Part shown: positions 26,491-35,570 of the stretch, in pieces
How positions within the stretch are numbered: the stretch's first letter is position 1
Layout of the letters: each line of letters begins with the position of its first letter
DNA from: Ectopseudomonas khazarica
GTDB lineage: Bacteria > Pseudomonadota > Gammaproteobacteria > Pseudomonadales > Pseudomonadaceae
Length of the DNA stretch: 64,000 bases
Assembly (NCBI RefSeq): GCF_004521985.1
Contig: NZ_SBHZ01000011.1
Location: 1 to 64,000, forward strand
Reading direction: 5' to 3'
Position numbers and translations under genes: made by a program
Notes under the pieces: model-generated
Seen by the model: only the letters and a program-made list of their open reading frames with translations
Databases searched by the model: none
Told to the model about the DNA's origin: nothing

Positions 26491-27303
26491 ATGACTGAGG
26501 TTTCCCTGTTCTTTCAGCGCCTGCTCGGCAGCGCCGCACCGGCGTCGGCGGCGGCCGTCGCCGAATACACGGTCGACGAGCTGGCCCAGGCCGCGCAGAC
26601 CACCGTGCGCAACGTGCGCGCCTATCAGGATCGCGGGCTGCTGTCGCCGCCGGAGCGGCGTGGGCGTGTCGGCATCTACAGTGGCGAGCACCTGGCGCGG
26701 CTGCGCCTGATCGGCCAGTTGCTGGAGCGCGGCTACAGCATCGCCAGCATTCGCGAGCTGTTCGACGCCTGGTCCCAGGGGCGCGATCTGGCTCACGTGC
26801 TGGGGCTCGAGCAGGCCATCCGTGGCCCGGGGGAACCGGAGCAGCCGGGGCGCCTGGAGTTCGCCGAGTTGCAGGCGATCTTCGCTGACGATCTGGATGA
26901 CGCGCTGATCGAGCGGGCACAGGCCATGGGCCTGCTGCAGTTCGCCGGCGATCACCTCAGCGTGCCTAGCCCGCGGTTGTTCTCGGCCGGGGTGCAGCTG
27001 TATCGCGCCGGCATTCCCCTGCCGGCGCTGCTCGATGAGCTTGAGTCGATCCGGCGGCATGTCGAGCAGGTCTCCACCGGCATCGTGCAGATGATCGCCG
27101 GTCACCTGGTCAACCCGCTGTTGCAGACCTCGCTGCCACATGCCGATCAGCTCGAGGGCCTCAGCGCCCAGCTGCTGCAGCTGCGTCCGCTCGTCGAGCA
27201 GGTGGTCGAGGCCGAGCTGGCGCGTGGTCTGCCGGTGGCCGCCAACCGCGAACTCAGCGAGCGCGTGCATCAGCTGCTGCAGGGCTTCCTGCAGCGCAGC
27301 TAG
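26491..27303 (+). CDS. MerR-family transcriptional regulator
   Basis: The 270-residue protein has a MerR winged helix at about residues 26-95 (YTVDELAQAAQTTVRNVRAYQ, then RLRLIGQLLERGYSIASIREL). A long helical effector domain follows. It is longer than metal-sensing MerR proteins and has no conserved cysteine set, so an organic ligand is likely. It is divergent from the two hydrolase genes, which suggests control of them through the 36-bp palindrome. The start at ATG 26491 fits the promoter position; the longer frame from 26311 runs through the promoter. It converges on the hybrid kinase gene. Confidence 0.88.
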   Translation: MTEVSLFFQRLLGSAAPASAAAVAEYTVDELAQAAQTTVRNVRAYQDRGLLSPPERRGRVGIYSGEHLARLRLIGQLLERGYSIASIRELFDAWSQGRDLAHVLGLEQAIRGPGEPEQPGRLEFAELQAIFADDLDDALIERAQAMGLLQFAGDHLSVPSPRLFSAGVQLYRAGIPLPALLDELESIRRHVEQVSTGIVQMIAGHLVNPLLQTSLPHADQLEGLSAQLLQLRPLVEQVVEAELARGLPVAANRELSERVHQLLQGFLQRS

Positions 27304-27322
27304 TCGTCCGCCACCCGTCCGA

Positions 27323-30300
27323 TCAGCCGCGCAGGACCAGATGGCGGCTGAGCAGGGCGCGCAGGGCGGCGGGCTTGACCGGTTTGGGCAGGTAGTCGAG
27401 GCCCGCGGCATGCACGGCGGCGACCAGCTCGGGGCGGCCGTCGGCACTGATCACCACGCCGGGCACCGGTTCGCCCAGGCGGGTGCGCAGCCAGGCCATC
27501 AGTTCGGTGCCGGTCTCTCCCTCGTCCAGGTGGTAGTCGACCAGGGCCAGCTGCGGATGCACTTCCTCGCTGAGCAGGTGCTCGCACTCCAGGCGGTTGC
27601 GCGCCGTCCACACCTGGCAGCCCCAGCGCGACAGCAGGCTGTACATGCCGGTGAGGATGCTGTCCTCGTTGTCGATGCAGATCACCTGGATGCCCTGCAG
27701 CGGCTGGCCGTCTGTCGCGGACAGGGCTGGGGCCTGGGGCTTCGCTGCGGGCTTTCTGGCCAGTGGCACGCTGACGCTGAACACGCTGCCCTTGCCCGGC
27801 CAGGAGCGCACCTCGAGGCGGTGGGACAGTACCCGGCAGAGCCCGTCGGCAATCGCCAGGCCCAGGCCCAGGCCTTTCTCGGCGCGCGTCTGGTGGCTGT
27901 CCAGGCGCTTGAACTCCTCGAAGATCACCTTGCGCTTGTCCTCGGGAATTCCCGCGCCCCGGTCCCAGACCTCCAGGCGCAGCTGCCCGCCCTCGCGGCG
28001 CACGCCGAGCACGACACGGCCCTTGGCGTAGCGGAAGGCGTTGGTGAGGAAGTTCTGCAGCACCCGGCGCAGCAGCTTGATGTCGCTGTCGACCCATTCG
28101 CGACTGCCGTGCACGCGCAGGTCGATGCCCTGTTCCACGGCCAGCACGCCGAACTCGGCGGCGAGGGTATCGAACAGGTTGGAGAGGGCGAACGGATGGC
28201 GATCCGGGGCGATGCGGCCGTTCTCCAGGCGCGAGATGTCCAGCAGGTCGGTGATCAGGTCCTCGGCCGAGCGCAGCGAGCTGTCCAGGTGCCTGACCAG
28301 CTCCTGCGCTTCGCCGGGCAGAGCTTCGTCCTGGTGGGCCAGCGCCGCGGAGAACAGGCGCGCGGCATTCAGCGGTTGCATCAGGTCATGGCTGACCGCC
28401 GCGAGGAAGCGCGTCTTCGACTGGTTGGCGGCCTCGGCGTGCGCCTTGGCCTCGGTCAGCGCCTGGTTCAGTTTCGACAGCTCGTGGGTACGTTCGGCCA
28501 CACGCCGCTCCAGGCTCTCGTTGGCATCCTTGAGGGCGCGCTCGGCTTCGCGGAATTCGGTGATGTCGGTGAAGCTCATGACGAAGCCGCCGCCGGGCAT
28601 GGGGTTGCCGATCAGCTCGATCACCCGGCCGTTGGGGAACACCCGTTCGTAGCTGTGCGCGGTGCCCTGGCGCATCCAGTACAGGCGCTTGGCCACGTTC
28701 TCCTCGACATCGCCGCCGCCGAGCATGCCGCGCTGGGCGTTGAAGCGGATGATCTCGGCAATCGGTCGGCCGACGTAGATCAGCCCTTCGGGGTACTCGA
28801 ACAGCTCCAGGTAGCGATGGTTCCAGGCCACCAGGCGCAGGTTCTGGTCGACCACGCTGATGCCCTGGGTGATGTTCTCGATCGCCCCTTGCAGCAGGGC
28901 GCGGTTGAACTGCAGCACCTCGCTGGCCTCGTCGACGATGCGCACCACATCCTCGACCTGCATTTCCCGGCCTTCGATCGCGGCCCTGACCACGGCGCGG
29001 GTCGAGGAGGCACCCAGGACCCCGGCGAGCAGGCGCTCGGTATGCGCGATCCATTCGCTGTTGGCCGGCTGGTTGGGGTCGAAGTCCTTGCCTTTGCCCT
29101 GGCGCAGGGCGAAGCGGGTGAAGCTCTGCCGCGCCCGTTCCTCGCCGACGAAGCGGCTGGACAGCATCAGCAGGTCCGCTACCTGCACGGCCAGCAGGCT
29201 GCGCCCGCTCGGCTTGGTGCCCAGGTCATGGCCGATGAAGCGACCGGCTTGCCAGTGCTCGGAAACGCGCGTGCGGGAGAACCAGGAGACCCAGGCGAAC
29301 AGCAGCATGTTGCCGGCCAGCGACAGCACCACGCCACGGGTCAGCGGGTCGACGTGCAGGCCGATGGGGGCGTACAGCAGAGTGGTCAGCCCGGGGAAAC
29401 CGTGCAGCGACCAGCCCATGCCACGGGCGGCCAACGGCAGCACCAGGGTGTAGAACCACAGCAGCGCGCCGACGATCAGGCCGGCGAAGACGCCGCGACG
29501 GTTGGCCTGTTTCCACACCAGGGCGCCGAACATGGCCGGGGCCAGCTGGCCGATGGCGGCGAAGGACACCTGGCCGATGGTGGCCAGGCTGGTGCCTTCA
29601 CCGAGCAGGCGATAGCAGACGTAGGCCAGCAGCAGGATCAGCACGATGCTGACCCGGCGGGCAGTGAGCATCCAGTGGCGGAAGGCCTCGAACGGGCGCT
29701 CGGTGCTCTGCCGGCGCAGCAGCCAGGGCAGCAGCATGTCGTTGGAGATCATGGTCGACAGCGCCACCGAGGCGACGATCACCATGCCGGTGGCGGCCGA
29801 GGCCCCACCAATGAAGGCCAGCACCGCCAGGCCCGGATGCGCTTCGGCCAGGGGCAGGCTGATGACGAAGGAGTCGGGGGTGACGCCGGCCGGCAGCAGC
29901 ATCTGCCCGGCCAGGGCGATGGGCACGACGAACAGCACGGCCAGCACCAGGTAGGCCGGAAACACCCAGCGTGCCAGGCGCAGGTCCTTGGGCTCGATGT
30001 TCTCGACCACGGTGACATGGAACTGCCGTGGCAGGCAGACGATGGCGATCATCGCCATGCCGGTCTGCACCAGCATGGCCGGCCAGTTCACCGCCTCGTT
30101 CCAGAAGCTGTCCAGCTCGGGGGTGCTGTGGGCCTGGGCGAGCAGGTCGTTGAAGCCGTTGTACAGGCCGAAGGTGACGAAGGCGCCCACGGCGAGGAAG
30201 GCCAGCAGCTTGACCAGCGACTCGAAGGCAATCGCCAGCACCATGCCCCGGTGGTGTTCGGTGACGTCGAGGTTGCGCGTGCCGAACAGGATGGTGAACA

Positions 30301-30811
30301 GGGCCAGTACCAGGGACACGATCAGCGCGGTGTCCTGCGCGCTGGTGCCGGTGTCCAGCGCATGCTCGCCGATCAGCAGGTTGACCCCGAGCACGATGCC
30401 CTTGAGCTGCAGGGCGATGTAGGGCAGCACGCCGACCAGGCAGATCAGCGCCACGACGATGGCCAGCGACTGCGACTTGCCGTAGCGCGCGGCGATGAAG
30501 TCGGCGATGGAGGTGATGTTCTCCTGCTTGCTGATCATCACCATCTTCTGCAGCACCCAGGGCATGCTCAGCATGAGGATGATCGGCCCGAGGTAGATGG
30601 GCAGGAACGACCACAGCTGCTCGGCGGCCTGGCCCACGGCGCCGAAGAAGGTCCAGCTGGTGCAGTACACGGCCAGCGACAGCGAGTAGACCCAGGCGCG
30701 AATCTTCGGCGGCATGGGCGTGCTGCGGCGGTCTCCATAGAAGGCGATGGAGAACAGGATGGCCATGTAGAGGAGGGCGACCGCGGCGATCAGCCCGGGG
30801 GACAGCGACAT
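27323..30811 (-). CDS. Hybrid histidine kinase with SLC5-type transporter domain
   Basis: The 1162-residue inner-membrane protein has an N-terminal sodium/solute-symporter-like region (about 1-500, some 13 helices). A PAS domain (about 640-750), a coiled coil, HisKA with phospho-accepting His in AAVSHDLMQPLNAARLF, HATPase_c (GLGLGLAIADGL) and a C-terminal receiver (VICIDNEDSI; phospho-Asp in ALVDYHLDEG) follow. The layout is that of CbrA-type and PA3271-type Pseudomonas kinases that couple substrate sensing to signalling. No response regulator is adjacent. I start at ATG 30811, which has GGAG 8 bases upstream, not at the longer 30853. Confidence 0.9.
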   Translation of the reverse strand: MSLSPGLIAAVALLYMAILFSIAFYGDRRSTPMPPKIRAWVYSLSLAVYCTSWTFFGAVGQAAEQLWSFLPIYLGPIILMLSMPWVLQKMVMISKQENITSIADFIAARYGKSQSLAIVVALICLVGVLPYIALQLKGIVLGVNLLIGEHALDTGTSAQDTALIVSLVLALFTILFGTRNLDVTEHHRGMVLAIAFESLVKLLAFLAVGAFVTFGLYNGFNDLLAQAHSTPELDSFWNEAVNWPAMLVQTGMAMIAIVCLPRQFHVTVVENIEPKDLRLARWVFPAYLVLAVLFVVPIALAGQMLLPAGVTPDSFVISLPLAEAHPGLAVLAFIGGASAATGMVIVASVALSTMISNDMLLPWLLRRQSTERPFEAFRHWMLTARRVSIVLILLLAYVCYRLLGEGTSLATIGQVSFAAIGQLAPAMFGALVWKQANRRGVFAGLIVGALLWFYTLVLPLAARGMGWSLHGFPGLTTLLYAPIGLHVDPLTRGVVLSLAGNMLLFAWVSWFSRTRVSEHWQAGRFIGHDLGTKPSGRSLLAVQVADLLMLSSRFVGEERARQSFTRFALRQGKGKDFDPNQPANSEWIAHTERLLAGVLGASSTRAVVRAAIEGREMQVEDVVRIVDEASEVLQFNRALLQGAIENITQGISVVDQNLRLVAWNHRYLELFEYPEGLIYVGRPIAEIIRFNAQRGMLGGGDVEENVAKRLYWMRQGTAHSYERVFPNGRVIELIGNPMPGGGFVMSFTDITEFREAERALKDANESLERRVAERTHELSKLNQALTEAKAHAEAANQSKTRFLAAVSHDLMQPLNAARLFSAALAHQDEALPGEAQELVRHLDSSLRSAEDLITDLLDISRLENGRIAPDRHPFALSNLFDTLAAEFGVLAVEQGIDLRVHGSREWVDSDIKLLRRVLQNFLTNAFRYAKGRVVLGVRREGGQLRLEVWDRGAGIPEDKRKVIFEEFKRLDSHQTRAEKGLGLGLAIADGLCRVLSHRLEVRSWPGKGSVFSVSVPLARKPAAKPQAPALSATDGQPLQGIQVICIDNEDSILTGMYSLLSRWGCQVWTARNRLECEHLLSEEVHPQLALVDYHLDEGETGTELMAWLRTRLGEPVPGVVISADGRPELVAAVHAAGLDYLPKPVKPAALRALLSRHLVLRG

Positions 30812-31016
30812 GCAGGCTCCGGAACGCAGGGTGGAATGAGGTGAGCCTGGCACCCGAGGCGAGGCTGATGATGATCAGTGTTGCACAAAGCGGCAGTTCG
30901 TCGGCTGCGACCAAGGTCGCAGGCTGCCCGGCGCACTTTGCGACAGGACTTGATTGTGCCGCAGGCACTGGCCTGATAGCGTGCCGGGTTTGCGACTCTG
31001 TCCGAGGAAGGACCCT

Positions 31017-31586
31017 ATGTTCAAGCCGCAACTGGTGACGTTGCAACGGGGCGCCCTGCGCCTGGAACCGCTGTCCGATGCCGACATCCCGGCGCTGGTG
31101 GCGCTGGCCGAAAGCAATCGCGACGAACTGCTGTACATGAGCGGCACTCAGCGCCTGGACTGGTACCGCAGTGCGCTGGCCGATCTGCGTGAGCAGCGCG
31201 CGTTGCCGTTCGTCGTGCGTCTCGGTGACGAACTGGTCGGCACCACGCGTTTCGCCGAATTCATGAACACCCTGCCGGCCTGCGAGATCGGCTGGACCTG
31301 GCTCGACCGCAGCCAGCACGGCACCGGCCTGAACGGCACGATCAAGTACCTGATGCTCAGGCATGCCTTCGACAACTGGGGCATGGTGCGCGTGCAGTTG
31401 AAGACCGCCGGCAGCAACCTGCGCTCGCAACGCGCCATCGAGAAGCTCGGCGCCGTGCGTGAAGGGCTGCTGCGCAACCACCGCCGGCTGGCCGATGGCC
31501 GCCTCGACGATACCGTTCTCTACAGCATGACCGACCTGGAGTGGCCGGCCGTGCGGGATGCCCTGGAGGCACGCTTCGGCGCCTGA
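31017..31586 (+). CDS. GNAT-family N-acetyltransferase (RimJ/RimL-like)
   Basis: The 189-residue protein resembles ribosomal-protein acetyltransferases. It has LRLEPLSDADIPALVAL at the start, a central EIGWTWLDRSQHGTGLNG acetyl-CoA-site region, and the C-terminal SQRAIEKLGAVREGLLRNH typical of the RimJ/RimL group. AGGAAGG precedes ATG 31017; the frame opening at 30954 has no ribosome site. The acceptor is unknown. An AraC-type regulator gene begins 6 bases after its stop. Confidence 0.87.
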   Translation: MFKPQLVTLQRGALRLEPLSDADIPALVALAESNRDELLYMSGTQRLDWYRSALADLREQRALPFVVRLGDELVGTTRFAEFMNTLPACEIGWTWLDRSQHGTGLNGTIKYLMLRHAFDNWGMVRVQLKTAGSNLRSQRAIEKLGAVREGLLRNHRRLADGRLDDTVLYSMTDLEWPAVRDALEARFGA

Positions 31587-31592
31587 GCCCTG

Positions 31593-32417
31593 ATGGAGAG
31601 TCGCGAGCAGACCCGTTTCTGGCAGGCCTCGGCGCTGTGTGGCGTCGAGCTGCTGCAGGCGCGCTATCTCCAGCAACGCTTCGCCCCGCACGTGCACGAG
31701 GGGTTCGTCTTCACCGTGATCGAGCACGGCGCCCAGCGTTTCCGCCACCGTGGCAGCGATCACCTGGCGCCGCAGGGCAGCATGGTGCTGATCAACCCGG
31801 ACGAGGTGCACACCGGCTCCAAGGCGCACGACGACGGTTGGCGCTACCGCGGCTTCTATCCCGACAACGCCCAGGTTCTGGGGGCGTTGCAGGAACTCGG
31901 GCTGGCCAGGTCCGGCATGCCCTCGTTCGCCGTCAGCGTGCTGGATGACCCGTGTCTGCACACGGCCTTCCTGCAGCTGCATCGCCTGCTGGAGGACGGC
32001 GCCGAGGCGCTGCAGCAGCAACTGGCCTGGCGCGAGGCGATTCTGCTGCTGTTCCAGCACCACGGGCGGGTCGGCGAGGCGGCCGCGCCGGGGCGCGAAC
32101 CCTGGGCGGTATCCTGCGCCAAGCAGATGCTCGCCGAGCAGTTGCTCGAGCCGCCATCGCTGGAAGAGCTCGCCGCCGCGGTCAATCTGTCCCCCTTCCA
32201 TTTCGCCCGGGTGTTCCGCCGCGCGACGGGCTTGCCCCCCCATGCCTGGCTCAAGCAGCGGCGTCTCGAACAGGCGCGGGCGCTGCTCAGGAGCGGTTGC
32301 TCCGCGATCGGCGTGGCCACGCAGCTGGGCTTCGCCGACCAGAGCCATCTGTCGCGGCAGTTCAAGCAGGTCTATGGCGTCAGCCCCGGTGAGTACCGCA
32401 AGGCCTGTCTGAGCTGA
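31593..32417 (+). CDS. AraC-family regulator with cupin-type sensor domain
   Basis: The 274-residue protein has an N-terminal AraC_binding cupin (about 20-150, with HVHEGFVFTVIEHG and INPDEVHTG). The C-terminal double helix-turn-helix (about 175-270) contains SLEELAAAVNLSPFHFARVFRR and GFADQSHLSRQFKQVYGVSPGEYR. No Shine-Dalgarno stands before the ATG, and it starts 6 bases after the acetyltransferase stop, so translation is probably coupled. The inducer is unknown; a small-molecule ligand in the cupin is expected. A bidirectional terminator follows. Confidence 0.9.
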   Translation: MESREQTRFWQASALCGVELLQARYLQQRFAPHVHEGFVFTVIEHGAQRFRHRGSDHLAPQGSMVLINPDEVHTGSKAHDDGWRYRGFYPDNAQVLGALQELGLARSGMPSFAVSVLDDPCLHTAFLQLHRLLEDGAEALQQQLAWREAILLLFQHHGRVGEAAAPGREPWAVSCAKQMLAEQLLEPPSLEELAAAVNLSPFHFARVFRRATGLPPHAWLKQRRLEQARALLRSGCSAIGVATQLGFADQSHLSRQFKQVYGVSPGEYRKACLS

Positions 32418-32479
32418 TTCCTGCTCAGGCCAGGTCGGGCTCGCAGAGCCGTTGTGTTCCCGGCATCCAGGCATAAAAA

Positions 32480-32508
32480 AACCGGCGCCCCTCACGGGTA
32501 CGCCGGTT
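32480..32508. terminator. Bidirectional terminator, araC-type gene / icmP
   Basis: AACCGGCG (32480-32487) and CGCCGGTT (32501-32508) form an 8-bp stem with a 13-base loop. It is preceded by an A-run that serves as the T-tract of the minus-strand icmP transcript. Confidence 0.75.
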
Positions 32509-32526
32509 CTTCACGGGCAGGGTCGA

Positions 32527-33864
32527 TCAGAATTCGTGATCGGCGGTGTCCGGGTTCAGGTCGCTGATGCCCAGCTTGCCGGCTGCCTGCTCGATGGCAC
32601 CGGTCTGCTTGACCAGGGCGGCGATGGCGTCGCGTACCAGTTGCTGGCCTTCGGCGTTGTCGGCGGCGATCAGCTGATCGAAGTGCACGTTGTTCTTCTC
32701 GGCGCTGTCGACCAGGGCCTGCAGCTTGGCTTCGGTGTCCTGCAGGTCGGCCTTGAGCGTGGTGTCGGCCTGGGCGTCGGCCTTGGCCACCAGGTCGGCC
32801 AGGCTCGGGCCGGTCAGGGTGCTGCCGTCGACCTTCTTGTACTCGCCCAGGTAGACGTTGCGAATGCCCTTGCCGTTGTAGAAGTGCGAGTTGTGCGTGT
32901 TGTCGCTGAAGCAGTCGTGCTCGTCTTCGGTGGAGTTGGCTTCCAGCGCGACCTTCATGCGCTCGCCGGCCAGCTCGCCCAGCGACAGGCTGCCCATGCC
33001 GAACAGCATCTTGCGCAGGCCGTTCTCGCCCGAGTCGGCGACCAGCTCGCTGCGGTAGTTGCCTTCGACGCCGTCCTTCCACTGCTCGACCATGTCATTC
33101 AGGTCGCTGACCAGCAGATCGGTCGCGGCCTTGAGGAAGGCACGGCGACGCTCGTTGTGGCCACCGGTGGCACCATCGCCAACCAGGTAGTCGGTGTACG
33201 GACGCTCGCCGGCACCCGGGTTGGTGCCGTTCAGGTCCTGGCCCCAGAGCAGGAATTCGATGGCGTGGTAACCGGTGGCGACGTTGGCCTCGGAACCGCC
33301 CAGCTCGTTCAGGCTGGCCAGCAGCTCACCGTTGATCTCGGTGACGTCGAGCTTGTCTTCGCCGACCTGGATCTCGGTGTTGGCGATGATGTTGGCTTGC
33401 GCGCCCGGGTTGCCCAGTGCGTGCTGGTAGTCGTCGGCCACGTAGTCGATCAGGCCTTCGTCCAGCGGCCAGGCGTTGAGCTGACCTTCCCACTCGTCCA
33501 CCACCGGGTTGCCGAAGCGGAACACTTCGCTCTGCATGTAAGGCACACGGGCCGCCAGCCAGGCTTCACGCGCGGCTTTCAGGTTGGCTTCGCTGGGCTC
33601 GGCGAGCAGGGCGTCGACCGCGCTCTGCAGCGCCTTGCCGGTGCTGGCGGCGTCGCTGAAGACCGCGAAGGCCAGGTCGGCGTAATGATTGACCACCGCC
33701 TTCGCAGCAGCCTCGTCGACCTTCGCGGCAGGCGCAGGGGCCGCGCTCTCGGTGGCGGCGGCAGGTGCGGCGGCCTGGGGAGCGGGGGCTTTGTCTTCGC
33801 CGCAGCCAGCGAGGGAAATGGCGATGGCCAGCAGGCTGGCGGAGGCCAGGGGCATACGAATCAT
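32527..33864 (-). CDS. icmP: Imelysin-family outer-membrane lipoprotein IcmP
   Basis: The 445-residue lipoprotein has the lipobox SLAGC with lipidated Cys21 and an alanine/proline-rich linker (about 25-50). The imelysin domain contains the GxHxxE motif (TGYHAIEFLLWGQD). In P. aeruginosa IcmP is called an insulin-cleaving metalloprotease, but imelysins are now viewed mostly as iron-regulated periplasmic or outer-membrane proteins linked to iron uptake. AAAGGA precedes the ATG. A Fur-like palindrome lies 60 bases upstream, which fits iron repression. It is divergent from lemA. Confidence 0.88.
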   Translation of the reverse strand: MIRMPLASASLLAIAISLAGCGEDKAPAPQAAAPAAATESAAPAPAAKVDEAAAKAVVNHYADLAFAVFSDAASTGKALQSAVDALLAEPSEANLKAAREAWLAARVPYMQSEVFRFGNPVVDEWEGQLNAWPLDEGLIDYVADDYQHALGNPGAQANIIANTEIQVGEDKLDVTEINGELLASLNELGGSEANVATGYHAIEFLLWGQDLNGTNPGAGERPYTDYLVGDGATGGHNERRRAFLKAATDLLVSDLNDMVEQWKDGVEGNYRSELVADSGENGLRKMLFGMGSLSLGELAGERMKVALEANSTEDEHDCFSDNTHNSHFYNGKGIRNVYLGEYKKVDGSTLTGPSLADLVAKADAQADTTLKADLQDTEAKLQALVDSAEKNNVHFDQLIAADNAEGQQLVRDAIAALVKQTGAIEQAAGKLGISDLNPDTADHEF

Positions 33865-33924
33865 GGCGGGGTCCTTTGCGTTAACGAAATGGGCCTGATA
33901 CTCGGTGGTACCTGAAAAACTGCG

Positions 33925-33951
33925 ACATAATGCAAATGTTTCGCATTATGT
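33925..33951. promoter_or_regulatory. Fur-box-like palindrome upstream of icmP
   Basis: ACATAATGC (33925-33933) and GCATTATGT (33943-33951) are perfect 9-bp inverted arms with a 9-base spacer. The 19-base window 33932-33950 matches the Fur consensus at about 12 positions, including CATTAT. The location fits control of icmP. Confidence 0.6.
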
Positions 33952-34054
33952 GTAAAGGCCATTATGCGTCGCTGTGCAGGATATCGCTGTCGAGAGCCGC
34001 GGCTGCCGCTAGAATGCCAGCACCTGATTCGCAGTTCTGCATGGAGAAAACTGC

Positions 34055-34627
34055 ATGAGCCTGACCACCGTGATCGTGATCGTTGTCCTCGTCCTGCTGG
34101 GTGCCTACGCGGTGTCGTTGTACAACGGCCTGGTGCGCCTCAAGCATGGCGTCAGCAAGGCCTGGTCGAACATCGACGTGCTGCTCAAGCAGCGTCATGA
34201 CGAGCTGCCCAAGCTGGTCGAGACCTGCAAGCAGTACATGCAGTACGAAAGCGCCACGCTGGAGCGCGTCATCGCTGCGCGCAGTGCCGTGGCCAGTGCG
34301 TGCGAGCAGCACGATGTCAGCGCCCTGGGCAAGGCCGAGAGCGGCTTGCGCGCCGGCCTCGGGCAGTTGTTCGCCCTGGCCGAGAACTACCCCGAGCTCA
34401 AGGCCAACGACAGCTTCCAGCACCTGCAGCAGCGCATCAGCGGCCTGGAGAACGGTATCGCCGACCGCCGCGAGCTGTACAACGAAGCGGTCAACCTCAA
34501 CAACGTGCGCATCGAGCAGTTCCCGGACGTGATCGTCGCGCGCATGTTCAACTTCCGCGAGGCCGAGCTGCTGGTGTTCAGCGATGCCGAGAAGGCCGAC
34601 GTCGACATGAAATCGCTGTTCGGTTGA
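34055..34627 (+). CDS. lemA: LemA family protein
   Basis: The 190-residue protein has one N-terminal membrane helix (about residues 4-22, VIVIVVLVLLGAYAV) and a cytoplasmic helical bundle. The family signature is YNGLVRLKHGVSKAWSNIDVLLKQRHDELPKLV, shown here in shortened form: NGLVRL...WSNIDVLLKQR. The C-terminal part contains NFREAELLVFS. LemA proteins are widespread and poorly understood, and often neighbour GIDE/TPM-domain membrane proteins. GGAG precedes the ATG. The GIDE-domain gene starts 13 bases after its stop, so they should form an operon. Confidence 0.92.
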   Translation: MSLTTVIVIVVLVLLGAYAVSLYNGLVRLKHGVSKAWSNIDVLLKQRHDELPKLVETCKQYMQYESATLERVIAARSAVASACEQHDVSALGKAESGLRAGLGQLFALAENYPELKANDSFQHLQQRISGLENGIADRRELYNEAVNLNNVRIEQFPDVIVARMFNFREAELLVFSDAEKADVDMKSLFG

Positions 34628-34640
34628 GCATCCGCCGGTG

Positions 34641-35543
34641 ATGCAGGGTGATCCTTTCGGTTTCTTCCTAACGCTGGCCTTCGCCCTCGGTGCTTTTCTG
34701 GGTGGGGCCTGGTGGTGCCTGCGGCGCTGGTCGCAGGCGCGTCATCTGCTCGATACGCCGACCTCGAAGATTCGTTCGGCGGCGCAGGGTTACGTCGAAC
34801 TCTACGGTGTGCTCGAGGCGCTGCCGGACATGCAGCTGAGCGGGCCGCTGACCGGCAAACCGTGCCTGTGGTGGCGCTTTCGTATCGAGGAATACCGCTC
34901 CAGCGGCAGCAAGCGCAGCTGGCGGGTCGTCGAGAGCGGAGCCAGCGATGCCTGGCTGCGCCTGGTCGATGGCACCGGCGAGTGCCTGATCGACCCGCGC
35001 GGTGCGGAGATCCGCGCGGCGGTGCGCGAGGTCTGGGAGGGCAACCTGCGCCATCCGCTGGGGCCGGCCAAGACCGGCCTGCTCGGCTTCCTCAGCAGCG
35101 GCCAGCGCTACCGCTACAGCGAGGAGCGCTTCCACGTCGGCCAGCCGCTGTACGCCATCGGCGACTTCAGCACGCATGGCGCCGCGCAGCAGGGCTTCGA
35201 CATGCAGTCGGCGCAGGGCGAGGTGATCCGCGAGTGGAAGGGCGACTACGTCGGCCTGCTGCGGCGTTTCGACAGCGACGGCAATGGCCAGCTCGATGAG
35301 CAGGAGTGGAACCGCGTGCGCCTGGCCGCGCAGCTGGAGGCCGAGGACCGCCATCGACTCAAGGCGGCGGAGCCGGCGCAGAACCAGATGGCCAAGCCTG
35401 GAGAGCGCCAGCCCTTCATCCTTTCCAACAGCGGCGAGGACGAGCTGGCCCGTGGCTTCTACTGGCAGGCAGCGGCTGGCGCCGTGCTGTGCCTGGTCGG
35501 CGCGTTGGCGACGGCCTGGCTGTTCGGCGTGCAGAGCTGGTAG
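34641..35543 (+). CDS. GIDE-domain membrane protein with an EF-hand loop
   Basis: The 300-residue protein has an N-terminal helix (about 8-28) and a C-terminal helix (about 275-295). The cytoplasmic part between them is of the GIDE type (LSGPLTGKPCLWWRFRIEEY and a VDGTGECLIDPRGAEI segment). Automatic annotation often calls this an E3 ubiquitin ligase, which is misleading because no RING is present. Residues 211-222 (DSDGNGQLDEQE) are a canonical EF-hand calcium loop, an addition I would not expect in every family member. ATG 34641 is chosen over the adjacent GTG 34638; both have weak ribosome sites, so coupling to lemA is likely. Confidence 0.8.
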   Translation: MQGDPFGFFLTLAFALGAFLGGAWWCLRRWSQARHLLDTPTSKIRSAAQGYVELYGVLEALPDMQLSGPLTGKPCLWWRFRIEEYRSSGSKRSWRVVESGASDAWLRLVDGTGECLIDPRGAEIRAAVREVWEGNLRHPLGPAKTGLLGFLSSGQRYRYSEERFHVGQPLYAIGDFSTHGAAQQGFDMQSAQGEVIREWKGDYVGLLRRFDSDGNGQLDEQEWNRVRLAAQLEAEDRHRLKAAEPAQNQMAKPGERQPFILSNSGEDELARGFYWQAAAGAVLCLVGALATAWLFGVQSW

Positions 35544-35570
35544 CGCCTGGCATACCGACTGGCGCACATG

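Noticed and set aside
27140..30844. 1234-residue open frame antisense to the hybrid kinase
   Set aside because: Same GC-shadow effect; low-complexity composition and no ribosome site.
29598..32495. 965-residue minus-strand frame across the GNAT and AraC genes
   Set aside because: Covers two well-supported plus-strand genes and shows no family features.
34641..35543. E3 ubiquitin ligase
   Set aside because: The GIDE name misleads; no RING motif is present and bacteria of this type lack ubiquitin.
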